Of a stretch of DNA of 64,000 bases, positions 1-8,976 are shown one piece after another. Each line of letters opens with the position of its first letter. The stretch's first letter is position 1. The position numbers and the translations under genes are program-made. Below the pieces are notes generated by a model that did no database searches, was not told the DNA's origin, and worked only from the letters and a program-made list of their open reading frames with translations. Origin of the DNA: Bog-950 sp044225825 (GTDB lineage: Bacteria; Bacteroidota; Bacteroidia; Chitinophagales; LD1); NCBI GenBank assembly GCA_044225825.1, contig JBGAIB010000005.1, forward strand, positions 248,001 to 312,000, in the 5' to 3' direction.

Positions 1-1
1 G

Positions 2-259
2 TTTTACATCGCGTATCTGGCTGCGGTGAGTATGATGGTAGTGGTCTTCATCCCTTCTGCTCCAGGTAACATCGGCGTAATACATTACGGCATGTATCTG
101 GTGCTGATCTTTGCGGCCCAACTGTATGGAGTAACACCTACTGCCGATGCCTTGCGTAGCTTTGCCCTTTTTGGAACCTTTCTTCACTTTTCGTGTTTTA
201 TACCTGAAGTGGTTTTAGGGTTGCTGTTTGTAATTAAGAACCGGAAATTCTTGTTTTGA
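2..259 (+). CDS. C-terminal end of an LPG-synthase-TM/UPF0104-type membrane protein (partial)
   Basis: The reading frame is open to the left edge, so only the last 85 or so residues are visible. They form hydrophobic segments and contain IPSAPGNIGVIHY, which resembles the signature (PxPGGxGxxE-like) of the lysylphosphatidylglycerol synthase transmembrane family (PF03706/UPF0104), followed by a short charged tail (KNRKFLF). Members of this family are flippase-like integral membrane proteins often found beside lipid or glycan genes. A GTG at 26 is only an internal codon. It lies 84 bp upstream of the radical SAM gene on the same strand and could belong to that locus. The family call rests on one motif. 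Confidence 0.6.
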   Translation, partial: FYIAYLAAVSMMVVVFIPSAPGNIGVIHYGMYLVLIFAAQLYGVTPTADALRSFALFGTFLHFSCFIPEVVLGLLFVIKNRKFLF

Positions 260-343
260 TTACTTTTTTAGCATTTTCGGACGAATGGGACCTACACGCC
301 GTAATAGCCCAAACCGTATATTTGGTTAACTTAGTTCAGCGAT

Positions 344-1891
344 ATGAAAGTTTGCCTGATTAACCCTTCCCGGCTAATGAAACCCATGAGCTTCGCCATG
401 AAGCCATCTCCTCCCCTGGGGTTGGCATTTATTGCAGCTGTACTCCGCAAAATGGGACATACGGTTCAGGTAATTGATGCAATGGCAGAGGGTGCTGAAC
501 AATACGTAACTTTTAAGGACGACATCATTCTTAATGGGCTAACCGAAAAACAGGTGGCCGCCCGGATTGCACCAGATACAGATGTTATTGGGTTTAGCCT
601 GATGTTTAGCGGCAACTGGCTGCACCACCGCGAATTGGTGAACTACATAGGCGAGCAATTCCCAAATGCAGTGCTGATTGCGGGTGGAGAACATCTGACA
701 GCTGTTCCGGAATTTTGTATGCAACAGGCTAAACGCCTTACCGTTTGTGTTTTGGGCGAAGGAGAAGAAGCCGTTGCGGGCTTGTTTAAAGCACTGGAGA
801 ATAACACCCTATTAACAGAGGTTCCAGGCCTTGCAATTCAAAACGCGGACGGCAGCTTTACACGTACTTCAACCAAACAACGCATCCGAGAACTGGAGGA
901 AATTCCATGGCCAGCCTGGGAATTATTTCCGTTAGATAAATACAAGGAACATGGCATAAGCCTAGGTGTAGAACGAGACATCTATTCCCTACCTGTTATG
1001 GCCACCAGGGGTTGCCCTTATGAATGCACCTTTTGCAGTTCGCCGCAAATGTGGGGGACCCGTTACTTTATGCGCAGCCCCGCCGATGTAGCGAATGAGA
1101 TCGAACACATGAAAAACAAATTCGGCCATACGAATTTTGACTTTTACGACCTGACAGCCATTATCAATAAAAACTGGATTATTGATTTTGCAAAAGAACT
1201 GATTGCAAGAGACCTGAATATAACCTGGCAAATTCCGGCAGGCACACGCAGCGAAGCAATTGATCAGGAAGTAGCACATTACCTCTACAAATCAGGATGT
1301 CGCAACATCACTTATGCGCCTGAGTCGGGTAGCCCGGAAGTATTAAAGTTCATCGGCAAAAAGGTATCACTTCCTAAAATGCTTCAGTCTATTGCTTATT
1401 CCTCCAGGGAGAAAATGAACATAAAAATAAATATGATCATTGGCTTTCCGGACGAACGGCAAAAGAACATCTGGGAGACCATAGTCTTCCTTGTAAAAGC
1501 CAGTTGGCATGGTGTGAACGATATGTCACCTTCAGTTTTTTCCCCTTATCCCGGCAGCAGCTTGTTTAAGCGCTTGAAGGACGAAGGCAAGATTAACATG
1601 GAGAATGATCAATACTTCTACCAGATCATTTACGTTGATACTTTCTTTAACAACTACTTTTACAACAGCCGTATAAACAAACACCTGTTGCGCTTTTATC
1701 TATTAAGCTACCTGTTTGTATTCTACTCTACCAACTACCTGTTTAATCCGGGCCGCCTGTTACGTACCATCCGCAATTTATTTACCAATCGATTTGAATC
1801 GCGGGCAGAAATGGCCTTAAGTGAACTGGTAAAACGCAGTAAAATACGTGTAGTTACTGCCGAGCAGGTATCGTTAAAAGAAGTGGCCTAG
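344..1891 (+). CDS. B12-binding-domain radical SAM enzyme
   Basis: 515 residues. The N-terminal 1-175 has the Rossmann-like cobalamin-binding fold of class B radical SAM enzymes (PSPPLGLAFIAAVLRKMGH; GGEH near 114-117; LGEGEEAV near 137). The radical SAM core follows, with the 4Fe-4S motif CPYECTFC (Cys 224, 228, 231), and later IGFPDE. The C-terminal ~110 residues are specific to this protein and rich in aromatic and basic residues. Such enzymes do methylations and other C-C bond chemistry on lipids, sugars or peptides; the substrate here cannot be read from sequence. It is the first complete gene of the + arm and stops 6 nt before the next start, so the two are probably cotranscribed. Confidence 0.88.
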   Translation: MKVCLINPSRLMKPMSFAMKPSPPLGLAFIAAVLRKMGHTVQVIDAMAEGAEQYVTFKDDIILNGLTEKQVAARIAPDTDVIGFSLMFSGNWLHHRELVNYIGEQFPNAVLIAGGEHLTAVPEFCMQQAKRLTVCVLGEGEEAVAGLFKALENNTLLTEVPGLAIQNADGSFTRTSTKQRIRELEEIPWPAWELFPLDKYKEHGISLGVERDIYSLPVMATRGCPYECTFCSSPQMWGTRYFMRSPADVANEIEHMKNKFGHTNFDFYDLTAIINKNWIIDFAKELIARDLNITWQIPAGTRSEAIDQEVAHYLYKSGCRNITYAPESGSPEVLKFIGKKVSLPKMLQSIAYSSREKMNIKINMIIGFPDERQKNIWETIVFLVKASWHGVNDMSPSVFSPYPGSSLFKRLKDEGKINMENDQYFYQIIYVDTFFNNYFYNSRINKHLLRFYLLSYLFVFYSTNYLFNPGRLLRTIRNLFTNRFESRAEMALSELVKRSKIRVVTAEQVSLKEVA

Positions 1892-1897
1892 TTAGCT

Positions 1898-3649
1898 ATG
1901 GCACTATCTAACGAATATGCCCACTCCAATCACCCGGCGATAAAGCCACTAGCATTACTTTGCATTTCGGCTGTTTTTAGTTCGCTATTATGTGCTGCCA
2001 CCTGGTTGCTCTGCCCACCCGAATGGGATTTTTACGACAGCTTTGTAGCCCATCTCTGCAGTGGGATAGCCACGCGCAATCAACTAACTCACTTCTTTAT
2101 ATATGGCTTCTACGCTATATCAAAACCTATCATCTGGCTGCAAACCAATTTTAAGCAGGTTCCCTGGATGGGATTGCTGATAACGGGCTGCCTGCTTATA
2201 AGTAATACCCTGTTCACTTATCTGCTGTTGCGTAGATTTATGCAAGTAGCAAGCGCCTCCTTAAAATATAGTTTGTTGGCCTTGCTGCCATTGCTTGCTG
2301 CTACACAGATATACGGATATTACCGCCTCAGCATGACAGGTACAGGTTTGCTAATGACCGGCTGCGCTTTTCTGCTATCGCTTGAATTACCGTTTAATGG
2401 CAAGCGCAGTTGGATCTTTGCTATTGCCATTGTTGCCTGGTGCCTGTTAGCCACCTGCATCCGTTTCGAAACGCTTGGTGGCGGTTTAATTATTGCCCTT
2501 TATGGGCTTTGTAACCTCAGCACTGCTTATCCGGGCAAGGATTTAGTATCACTGATTAAAAGGTGCTTACTCCCCGGCTTACCGGCCCTTGCCCTTGTAC
2601 TGCTTATAACCAGCGGCTTGCAAAACGAGCCCTTTCTGAAGCAGACAGAAGTGGACTTGTATATTGCGGCAGATGGCAACTCAGCCGATCGCGAAATTGC
2701 AGCTGTAACGCCAGAGGACAGCATTAAGGAAGTAGCCATCAAACGCTTCTTTTTAAACGATGAAACGGCACTGACACCCGCTTATATTCATCAGCTGGCA
2801 CTCACCACTATCAGCAACAAACAAAAGCTGGCCGGCCATTCCGATCAATTTATGCAGCGGTTATGGCGGTTAGCCTCTCCCACCCTCCTATCACATTGGC
2901 CTTATGCTGTACTTAGCACGCTGCTGTTGTTGTTTGCGCTCCTTCTCTCGTTAAAGGCCTCTATGCGGATGCTTGTTTACCAACTGCTTTTTTGGCTTGT
3001 TATATTCTCACTGGCCTACCTCGTTAAGCTGGAGGACCGTCATTACCTCTACCTGGTTCAACTGTTTACCTACGGCAACCTACTGCTGTTCTTTAAAATT
3101 ACGCAGGGCAAAAACCTGGTTCCATTAAGTGCGGCCGGTTACCTCTTTGCGGGCTTTGCGGTTTACAACATTCATAGCCATCAACCCGGGGTAAGCCAAC
3201 GGTTACAGCATCTGCACCTGGCTGAACAGGAGATAAACTCCTTAACCAAAGGCAAAATTCTGTTACTGGATGGCGAATCAAAAGATGTGTTCCTTGGAAC
3301 GCCATTTACACTACGCAGGTTTGCCCCAGCCCGTGATATTGTTTTCTACGACATGGGTCAAATGCCTGTTATTACTGAGTACCGTCAACATCTTGATACC
3401 CTGTGCCAATGTAACTCGCGCAACATAACTGAATTCTACAGCTACCTGCTAAGCCATAAAAATGAGCTGTGCATCATCTCCACCGAAGAGCGGGTAACCT
3501 TTATAACTACCTATTTGCAACTGATCCACCAAAAATGCTTACCAATTCATAAACAATTTGGTGATTTTGAAATTGAAAAAATTGAGCGAAATACAGGTAA
3601 ATTGCATTACTACACATTAACTGATTCATCATGGCAGCAAATCCGGTAG
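1898..3649 (+). CDS. Polytopic inner-membrane protein of unknown function, possibly GT-C-like
   Basis: 583 residues with roughly ten hydrophobic segments between residues 20 and 430, then a soluble C-terminal part of about 150 residues. An acidic, aromatic loop after the first membrane segment (PPEWDFYDSF) sits where GT-C glycosyltransferases carry their catalytic acidic residues. That resemblance is only suggestive, and I recognise no family signature. It overlaps the following hydroxylase gene by 19 bp, so the two are translationally linked and likely work on the same pathway. A lipid-linked sugar transferase or a glycan-modifying membrane enzyme would fit the context. Confidence 0.7.
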   Translation: MALSNEYAHSNHPAIKPLALLCISAVFSSLLCAATWLLCPPEWDFYDSFVAHLCSGIATRNQLTHFFIYGFYAISKPIIWLQTNFKQVPWMGLLITGCLLISNTLFTYLLLRRFMQVASASLKYSLLALLPLLAATQIYGYYRLSMTGTGLLMTGCAFLLSLELPFNGKRSWIFAIAIVAWCLLATCIRFETLGGGLIIALYGLCNLSTAYPGKDLVSLIKRCLLPGLPALALVLLITSGLQNEPFLKQTEVDLYIAADGNSADREIAAVTPEDSIKEVAIKRFFLNDETALTPAYIHQLALTTISNKQKLAGHSDQFMQRLWRLASPTLLSHWPYAVLSTLLLLFALLLSLKASMRMLVYQLLFWLVIFSLAYLVKLEDRHYLYLVQLFTYGNLLLFFKITQGKNLVPLSAAGYLFAGFAVYNIHSHQPGVSQRLQHLHLAEQEINSLTKGKILLLDGESKDVFLGTPFTLRRFAPARDIVFYDMGQMPVITEYRQHLDTLCQCNSRNITEFYSYLLSHKNELCIISTEERVTFITTYLQLIHQKCLPIHKQFGDFEIEKIERNTGKLHYYTLTDSSWQQIR

Positions 3650-4389
3650 AAGAGCGCTTGTATTTTTTGAAAGAAGAAACCTATACCGGTTCACACAACT
3701 TCTTTTATAATAGCAGCGATTTCCCCTCCATAAAGGTTCTTCAGGACAACTGGATGGTTATACGCGAAGAGATAATGGGGCTTATTACCGGTGAGGAAGA
3801 AATTGAAGTTAAAAATCTCAATCCGCCTTACCTCTCCTCTCCCGATGCCTGGAAGAACATCTACTTCTACAATTTTGGTTGGCAAAAGCACAGCAACTGT
3901 AAACGTTTCCCTAAAACATTTGCCCTTTTGCAACAGGTGCCCGATTTAATTTTTGCAGGCATTACTGTGCTTGAACCTCATTCGCGGGTGCTACCGCACA
4001 ATGGTGAAACTAATACTACTATCCGCTGTCACCTTGGATTGCAGGTTCCTGCCCCACTGCCCTTATGTGGGGTGCGCGTAGGCACCGAAGAACAAAGCTG
4101 GGCAAACGGACAAATTATGATGTTCAGCGATGCGCACTACCATACCACCTGGAATGAAAGCAACGAACGGCGCTTTGTGCTGGTATTTGACATTGTAAGA
4201 CCCGAGTATGCACATGATAAACATAGTGTTTGTGCCAATGTACTGGGAGCCCTTTCGCTCAAGTTCTTCTATGCAAAGTGGCCCGGTTTGAAAAATGCGC
4301 CTTACGCGCTTATAAAAGGTGTTCATAGGTTATTTACTTCCTTTTGGTATGTCTATCTTCCCCTGCAACAAAGGCTTGGTCTTCCCTAG
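3631..4389 (+). CDS. Aspartyl/asparaginyl beta-hydroxylase-family (AspH) dioxygenase
   Basis: 252 residues. The core matches the AspH double-stranded beta-helix (PF05118): LPHNGETNTTIRCHLGL (His 123 and the Arg/His of RCHL), VGTEEQSWANGQ, then FSDAHYHTTWNES with His 171 as likely second iron ligand, and ERRFVLVFDIVRP with the Arg expected to bind 2-oxoglutarate. The family hydroxylates peptide side chains, lipids or small molecules with Fe(II), O2 and 2-oxoglutarate. The ATG at 3631 lies inside the end of the upstream membrane-protein gene (19-bp overlap). The C-terminus (SFWYVYLPLQQRLGLP) is aromatic and amphipathic, somewhat like the tails of the PhyH proteins nearby. It is the only non-PhyH oxygenase of the locus. 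Confidence 0.85.
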   Translation: MAANPVEERLYFLKEETYTGSHNFFYNSSDFPSIKVLQDNWMVIREEIMGLITGEEEIEVKNLNPPYLSSPDAWKNIYFYNFGWQKHSNCKRFPKTFALLQQVPDLIFAGITVLEPHSRVLPHNGETNTTIRCHLGLQVPAPLPLCGVRVGTEEQSWANGQIMMFSDAHYHTTWNESNERRFVLVFDIVRPEYAHDKHSVCANVLGALSLKFFYAKWPGLKNAPYALIKGVHRLFTSFWYVYLPLQQRLGLP

Positions 4390-4480
4390 CACTAAAATCA
4401 ATCCGTATTCTTAACAGCAAAACCTGTATTTTAATTTAAACAATCATCAACTTTGATACTGTTGCTTCAATTTGCTGACA

Positions 4481-5362
4481 ATGGAAGAAAATTATACCGC
4501 CGTTATTGAGCACCGTAAACAACTGACCACTCACCGTTTGCTAAAGGATGAAGCCTTAAATGATTTTTTCCTTACCAATGGCTATGTGGTTATCCCTAAC
4601 CTGCTAACCACTGAAGAAGTACAAGACCTGCGCCACTGGTATCTTCAACACTTTGAAACCGGCCCCGGCATGTATGTAAGCCACACCGGACCCGATTATA
4701 ACCGCAACAAACAAACCAGCGAGAAGATCTACAGCATTCAAAAAAGAGGACTGGATGAATACCTGGCCCCCTATCGCCAGATGGTATCGCTGTTTGCTGC
4801 GAAGAGACCCGGCGGCGGTAACGCTTTCAAACTTCACCAGGACTGGTGTATTGCCGACGAAGCCAACTATGCCATTGCGCAGGTATGGATAGCCCTGGCG
4901 GACCTTACCGCCAACGATGGCACCCTTATAGCAGTACCCGGCTCGCATCTCTATTTTCACAACCATCGTTCCGGTTCGTGTGGTATTAAATTTTTGGAGC
5001 ACGATGCACGCTTTAATAACATTATAAAAACATTTGAGGTTAAAGCAGGCACCGCCGTGCTTTATCATCCTTCCCTCTTTCATGGCTCGCTGGATAATCA
5101 TTCCACTGCCGACCGCCTTGCTACTATTACTGCTGTATGCCACCCGGAAGCTTCGTTACTTTATTACCATAAAAACGGCACTACACTCGAAACCTACGAA
5201 CTTACCGATGAGGATCTGTTTAGCCGCTTAGAACCTTTAGCGCAAGGTGCCCTGCCCAAAGGCAAGCTACTGCACACTGAGCAAAACTTTCATAACATCA
5301 ACGACGATATAACGGAAGAGTTGTTTATTAACCGGTATCAAAACCAGGCGCATGCTAACTAA
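4481..5362 (+). CDS. PhyH-family Fe(II)/2-oxoglutarate dioxygenase
   Basis: 293 residues from the ATG at 4481; a TTG nine bases upstream (4472) is in frame and less likely. The PhyH (phytanoyl-CoA dioxygenase, PF05721) iron site is visible: LHQDWCIADE (His 119, Asp 121), the PGSH turn, FHGS (His 201) and an Arg at 212 for 2-oxoglutarate. It is expected to be an active non-heme iron hydroxylase or related oxygenase; the substrate is unknown. The 3' end overlaps the start of the ABC-PhyH fusion gene by 11 bp, so the two are coupled. Unlike most PhyH paralogues here it lacks the basic amphipathic C-terminal tail. Confidence 0.88.
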   Translation: MEENYTAVIEHRKQLTTHRLLKDEALNDFFLTNGYVVIPNLLTTEEVQDLRHWYLQHFETGPGMYVSHTGPDYNRNKQTSEKIYSIQKRGLDEYLAPYRQMVSLFAAKRPGGGNAFKLHQDWCIADEANYAIAQVWIALADLTANDGTLIAVPGSHLYFHNHRSGSCGIKFLEHDARFNNIIKTFEVKAGTAVLYHPSLFHGSLDNHSTADRLATITAVCHPEASLLYYHKNGTTLETYELTDEDLFSRLEPLAQGALPKGKLLHTEQNFHNINDDITEELFINRYQNQAHAN

Positions 5363-7274
5363 AGCCGGCGCTGCGGTCCTTACCTGTTCCAACATCGGGA
5401 AAACCTACCGGCTTGCCGCTGGTAACCGAACCGTATTGTCCGATGTTAGCTTCGACCTTAAGAAGGGCGAAGTGCTGGGTATTATCGGGGCTAACGGTGC
5501 CGGTAAAAGCACTTTATTAAAAATACTTTCCGGCATTGTAAAACCAAGCGAAGGCCGTGTTGAACTATACGGCAGCAGCGCTTCGGTACTTGACCTGGGC
5601 CAGAACTTCCACCCTGACTTAACAGGCACAGAGAACGTGCTGATGAACCTGAAAGTTAACGGTGTTACCTCCGAGAACACAGCAGCCAAACTCGCCGAGA
5701 TCACGGCCTTCAGCGAATTGCAGGAGTATATGAACGAACCGGTGAAGCATTACTCCAGCGGTATGTTGCTGCGCCTTGGCTTTGCCCTTTATACCCACCT
5801 GGATGCCGACATCATTCTGCTGGATGAAATCATCTCGGTTGGCGATTTTAACTTCCGCAAAAAGTGCAGTGATAAAATTCAAGAGTTGGTTAAGAAAGGC
5901 GTATCGTTCCTTATCACTTCGCACGATCTGGACGCCATTCATTACTTAACCGAACGCTGCATACTTTTGCAACACGGCGCAGCACATGTGGGCTACACAT
6001 CGCAGGTAATTGAAAGCTATTTATCCAATCAAACACCTGTTGCACCTGTAACACCAACGGCAGATGGCCCCTCTGTTCTACTGACCAATGCCTTTACTGA
6101 ACCGGCACTTAACGGATTAAATTCAGAAAGCGCCATTCAATTACATTTCCATTTCCAGGTATTGCAGCCCACCGAACTTGCGCTAAGCATCAACATGTTC
6201 TTCGATCAGTCGTTGCGGTTACTTAGCAGCAGCCCTGTATTTTATAAGCCCGACGCAGCACATTTATATGCGCCTGGTAACTACAAAGCCATGGTGCAAT
6301 TACCGGCCCAAACATTCGCCCCCGGACTGTACGATATTGATGTGGTGTTCCACAACGGCCGAGGACGCATTTATGGCACTCATAAAAAGGCCATCAGCTT
6401 TAGCCTGGCATCCAATCCGCACTGGAACAATCTGCTGAACCAAAGTAATACCCCCTGGGCATTGCTGCCAAACCTGCCCTGGCAAATTGAAAGCCATACG
6501 CAGGAGGAGCCGGTGATTATTAAAGATGCCCGACTGCAGCAACAACTTACCGAAGAGGGGTACACCTTTTTTCCGCCGGTTCCCGAAGCAACTATTGATG
6601 CCCTTGCAGCTTATATCAGTTCGCAAATGCACCACTTTACTCCCGAAACCATATCCTGTGTTTCGGTTACACACCCCGATGCCTTGTTCCGGCAACAGTG
6701 CCAGGAGGTGATATACCGCGAGCTTGATGAATACCTGCAGCAGCATTTCAAAGACTACCAATGCGTGCTGGGCACTTTTTTTGTAAAACGCCCCAGCAAC
6801 ATCAGCAGCGTTGGCTACCACCAGGATCCTACCTTCTGCGATCCGGAGCTATACCCGGATTTAACCTTGTGGATACCGCTGGAAGACATTGGTGCCGGTG
6901 ATGGCGAACTGGTTGTAGTAGAAGGCACACACCGCAGCTACAATAAACTTAACCTGCTTACCTACACCCCCGATTATATCCATCAATACAAGGACGGGGA
7001 CGGTAAGGTACTTTACCAGCAGAAAGGCTACCCGGTATTGTTTTATAACCACCTGCTGCATGCTTCGCGGCCCGTTGTAAACAAACAGGTACGGTTAGCA
7101 ATTTCTTTAAAGCTGGCACATAAAGATGCCTTGCTGTATTCCTATTATAAGAGCACCGTACCCGGTATGGCTGAGCGATACAAGCAATCACCTAACTTTT
7201 TCCTTTCGCAGGACTGGCAGCCATTCGACCGGCCACAGCAATCGAAATTTGATAAAGAAATCCCTATCCGGTAA
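5352..7274 (+). CDS. Wzt-like ABC exporter ATPase fused to a C-terminal PhyH dioxygenase
   Basis: 640 residues in three parts. Residues 1-225 are an ABC ATPase of the polysaccharide/teichoic-acid export type: Walker A GANGAGKST (46-54), Q-loop DLGQNFHPDL, signature YSSGMLLRLG (134-143), Walker B ILLDE (155-159) and H-loop TSHDLD (His 191). Residues ~245-360 look like the beta-sandwich carried by O-antigen Wzt proteins (substrate-binding domain). Residues ~390-630 are a complete PhyH domain, starting like the free-standing paralogues (KDARLQQQLTEEGYTFFPPV), with GYHQDP (His 490, Asp 492), HLLHAS (His 570) and Arg 581. Wzt proteins normally end after the sandwich. The partner permease is probably the gene at 24960-25787. 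The fusion implies oxygenase chemistry at the export step. Confidence 0.9.
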   Translation: MLTKAGAAVLTCSNIGKTYRLAAGNRTVLSDVSFDLKKGEVLGIIGANGAGKSTLLKILSGIVKPSEGRVELYGSSASVLDLGQNFHPDLTGTENVLMNLKVNGVTSENTAAKLAEITAFSELQEYMNEPVKHYSSGMLLRLGFALYTHLDADIILLDEIISVGDFNFRKKCSDKIQELVKKGVSFLITSHDLDAIHYLTERCILLQHGAAHVGYTSQVIESYLSNQTPVAPVTPTADGPSVLLTNAFTEPALNGLNSESAIQLHFHFQVLQPTELALSINMFFDQSLRLLSSSPVFYKPDAAHLYAPGNYKAMVQLPAQTFAPGLYDIDVVFHNGRGRIYGTHKKAISFSLASNPHWNNLLNQSNTPWALLPNLPWQIESHTQEEPVIIKDARLQQQLTEEGYTFFPPVPEATIDALAAYISSQMHHFTPETISCVSVTHPDALFRQQCQEVIYRELDEYLQQHFKDYQCVLGTFFVKRPSNISSVGYHQDPTFCDPELYPDLTLWIPLEDIGAGDGELVVVEGTHRSYNKLNLLTYTPDYIHQYKDGDGKVLYQQKGYPVLFYNHLLHASRPVVNKQVRLAISLKLAHKDALLYSYYKSTVPGMAERYKQSPNFFLSQDWQPFDRPQQSKFDKEIPIR

Positions 7275-7275
7275 T

Positions 7276-8136
7276 ATGGCACCACTATTCCGCAATGCGC
7301 AGTTACAGCAACAATTCGAGCAGAAAGGCTATACCAAATTTCCGGCAATAGATGCCGCTGTTGTTGATGAGTTGCTACAGCTATATAACAGCTACGAAAA
7401 AGAACACCGCGAAGGTATAAATACCAGTTTCCATAGTACCAGCCATACTGAAAACGAAGCCTTGATTCACCGGATAAGCTATGCCATTATTGACAAGCTT
7501 AAGCCTGAACTGGATAAACACCTGCAGCACTACAAGTTTGTAGCAGGCAACTTTTTAATAAAAGATAAGAACGCTGACGAAGAAGTGCCACCCCACCAGG
7601 ACTGGACTTATGTTGAAGAACCAGCCCATTGGTCGGCCAATATTTGGATTGCCCTACGCGATGTACCGGTAGAAAATGGCGCCCTGTTTTTTATTGACGG
7701 CAGCCACCGCATGGCACCCTCGATGCGCTCCTCGCCCGGTAACGGCTGGATGTATGCCGGCGCTACCGAAGCCATGCAACAGTTGCGCATCGTAGTACCG
7801 TTAAAAGCCGGCGAAGGATTGTTGTTCAACAACGCCACTATACACGGATCGGTGGCCAACACCCTGCAACGCGAACGGGTAGCCGCCGTGGTTGGTTTGT
7901 ATGATGCCGAAAGCCCGCTTTATCATTATTACCAGGAAAAAGGCAGTAACGAAATTACGCGTTACACCATTTCGCAGGACGATTTCATAAAACTTAAGTT
8001 CGGCAAACGGCCCGAACATTACCAGCAGGTTGAACAGCCTTATACCTTTATCTACAAGCCGGTAACTAACGAGGAGTTTAAAGCCCTTTACAAAAAAACC
8101 AACGGAAATTGGTGGAGCAGGCTTTTGCATAAGTGA
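7276..8136 (+). CDS. PhyH-family Fe(II)/2-oxoglutarate dioxygenase
   Basis: 286 residues from the ATG at 7276, one base after the stop of the ABC-PhyH fusion. An open frame runs further upstream to 7126 but lies inside the fusion gene, and the homologous start (MAPLFRNAQLQQQF) is clear. Iron ligands: PPHQDW (His 107, Asp 109), TIHGS (His 190), with Arg 201 for 2-oxoglutarate; INGSH-type turn DGSH at 141-144. The protein ends in a basic aromatic tail (NWWSRLLHK). The opening residues closely resemble the start of the PhyH part of the preceding fusion protein, suggesting a local duplication. Last gene of the + arm, bordering the RHS array. Confidence 0.9.
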   Translation: MAPLFRNAQLQQQFEQKGYTKFPAIDAAVVDELLQLYNSYEKEHREGINTSFHSTSHTENEALIHRISYAIIDKLKPELDKHLQHYKFVAGNFLIKDKNADEEVPPHQDWTYVEEPAHWSANIWIALRDVPVENGALFFIDGSHRMAPSMRSSPGNGWMYAGATEAMQQLRIVVPLKAGEGLLFNNATIHGSVANTLQRERVAAVVGLYDAESPLYHYYQEKGSNEITRYTISQDDFIKLKFGKRPEHYQQVEQPYTFIYKPVTNEEFKALYKKTNGNWWSRLLHK

Positions 8137-8141
8137 AACCA

Positions 8142-8305
8142 GAGAGCAGAAAGCAGAGATCAGAAATCAGACAAGGCAGTTAGCGCTGTCTGTAACTTTA
8201 CACTTCTTTACACTTTTTGAAAGCAGAGAGCAGAAAACAGAGAACAGAAAGCAGACAAAGCAGTTAGCGCTCGCTGTAACTTTACACTCCTTTACAGTTT
8301 TTTTT
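8142..8305. repeat. Two imperfect ~78-bp direct repeats
   Basis: Copy 1 (about 8142-8219) and copy 2 (about 8227-8305) both run through a purine-rich GAGAGCAGAAA-type stretch, then GCAGTTAGCGCT, then CTGTAACTTTACAC and a T-rich end. They begin immediately after the last PhyH gene and mark the left border of the RHS array. A related CAGAAATCAGTGATCAG stretch occurs near 33,600, so this may be a dispersed intergenic element of this genome. No coding potential. Confidence 0.75.
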
Positions 8306-8967
8306 TGTTGCGCACAGATTAGAGAAAAATCCATGTGATGAATTTTCCTGTTAAATCAGCCTGAATCCTGTGGCTCCATCCAATCCGCTTCCGCCATTTG
8401 TGCACATTTGTGCACTTGATTTTGCAGTGCACAAATCGGAAAAAATTTAAAGTGTTTGGAGAAGTGCATGGTGGGGACGTATACGGTTATTAGCCCGGTG
8501 CGGTTTCGGTAAAAGGTTTACATTGACGTGTAAACTTTTTGATGGAGGGGCAAACACAGCCGGGCAAATGCCTTTACCGCCGGCATGGTTCCGCCATTAC
8601 ATCCTTTACGCACTGCGGCGATTTCAAAGAACTGGTTCAGGCTATAAATATACGTATTTAGATTTTATTTTTCAATTTTTATTCTTTTTAATTGCAGCGT
8701 AGGTGAAGATTTAACATTTGGGGGCGGGGTGGCCGTTGTCTGAACTAAGATTCGTAGGATTAGGGGATGGTAGGATGAATACAAAAAAGGGAGTTTTTGA
8801 GTATGTATAGGAGACGGCACTAAACTCCGAACCAGCATGGAGCTAAAAAAGCGTAAAAAACACCCCTAAAACACGCACTATTTTGGCATTTTATGACATA
8901 TTTAGAGCCAATTTTGTTCTTTGAAATGCGCTGAAATTCAGCGCCGTATCCACAGTTCCGTTACCAT
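8306..8967. other. Intergenic spacer before the first RHS tip
   Basis: I see no gene of credible length here. There is an inverted repeat at 8511-8540 (AAAAGGTTTACA / TGTAAACTTTTT around a 6-base loop) that could be a weak terminator or an element remnant. The last ~60 bases contain GTTCTTTGAAA (8916-8926), which recurs upstream of the other RHS tips, and an open frame into YPQFRYHPFGM that joins the RHS core without a start codon before 8977. Composition shifts from the G+C-richer PhyH locus to AT-rich DNA. Confidence 0.6.
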
Positions 8968-8976
8968 CCCTTTGGG

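Noticed and set aside
4604..5143. 179-codon open frame on the - strand
   Set aside because: It is the antisense of the PhyH gene at 4481-5362, whose protein motifs are clear; no start signal or family motif of its own.
8142..8305. Possible CRISPR
   Set aside because: Only two long imperfect copies with an 8-bp gap, no unique spacers of regular length, and no cas genes in the window.
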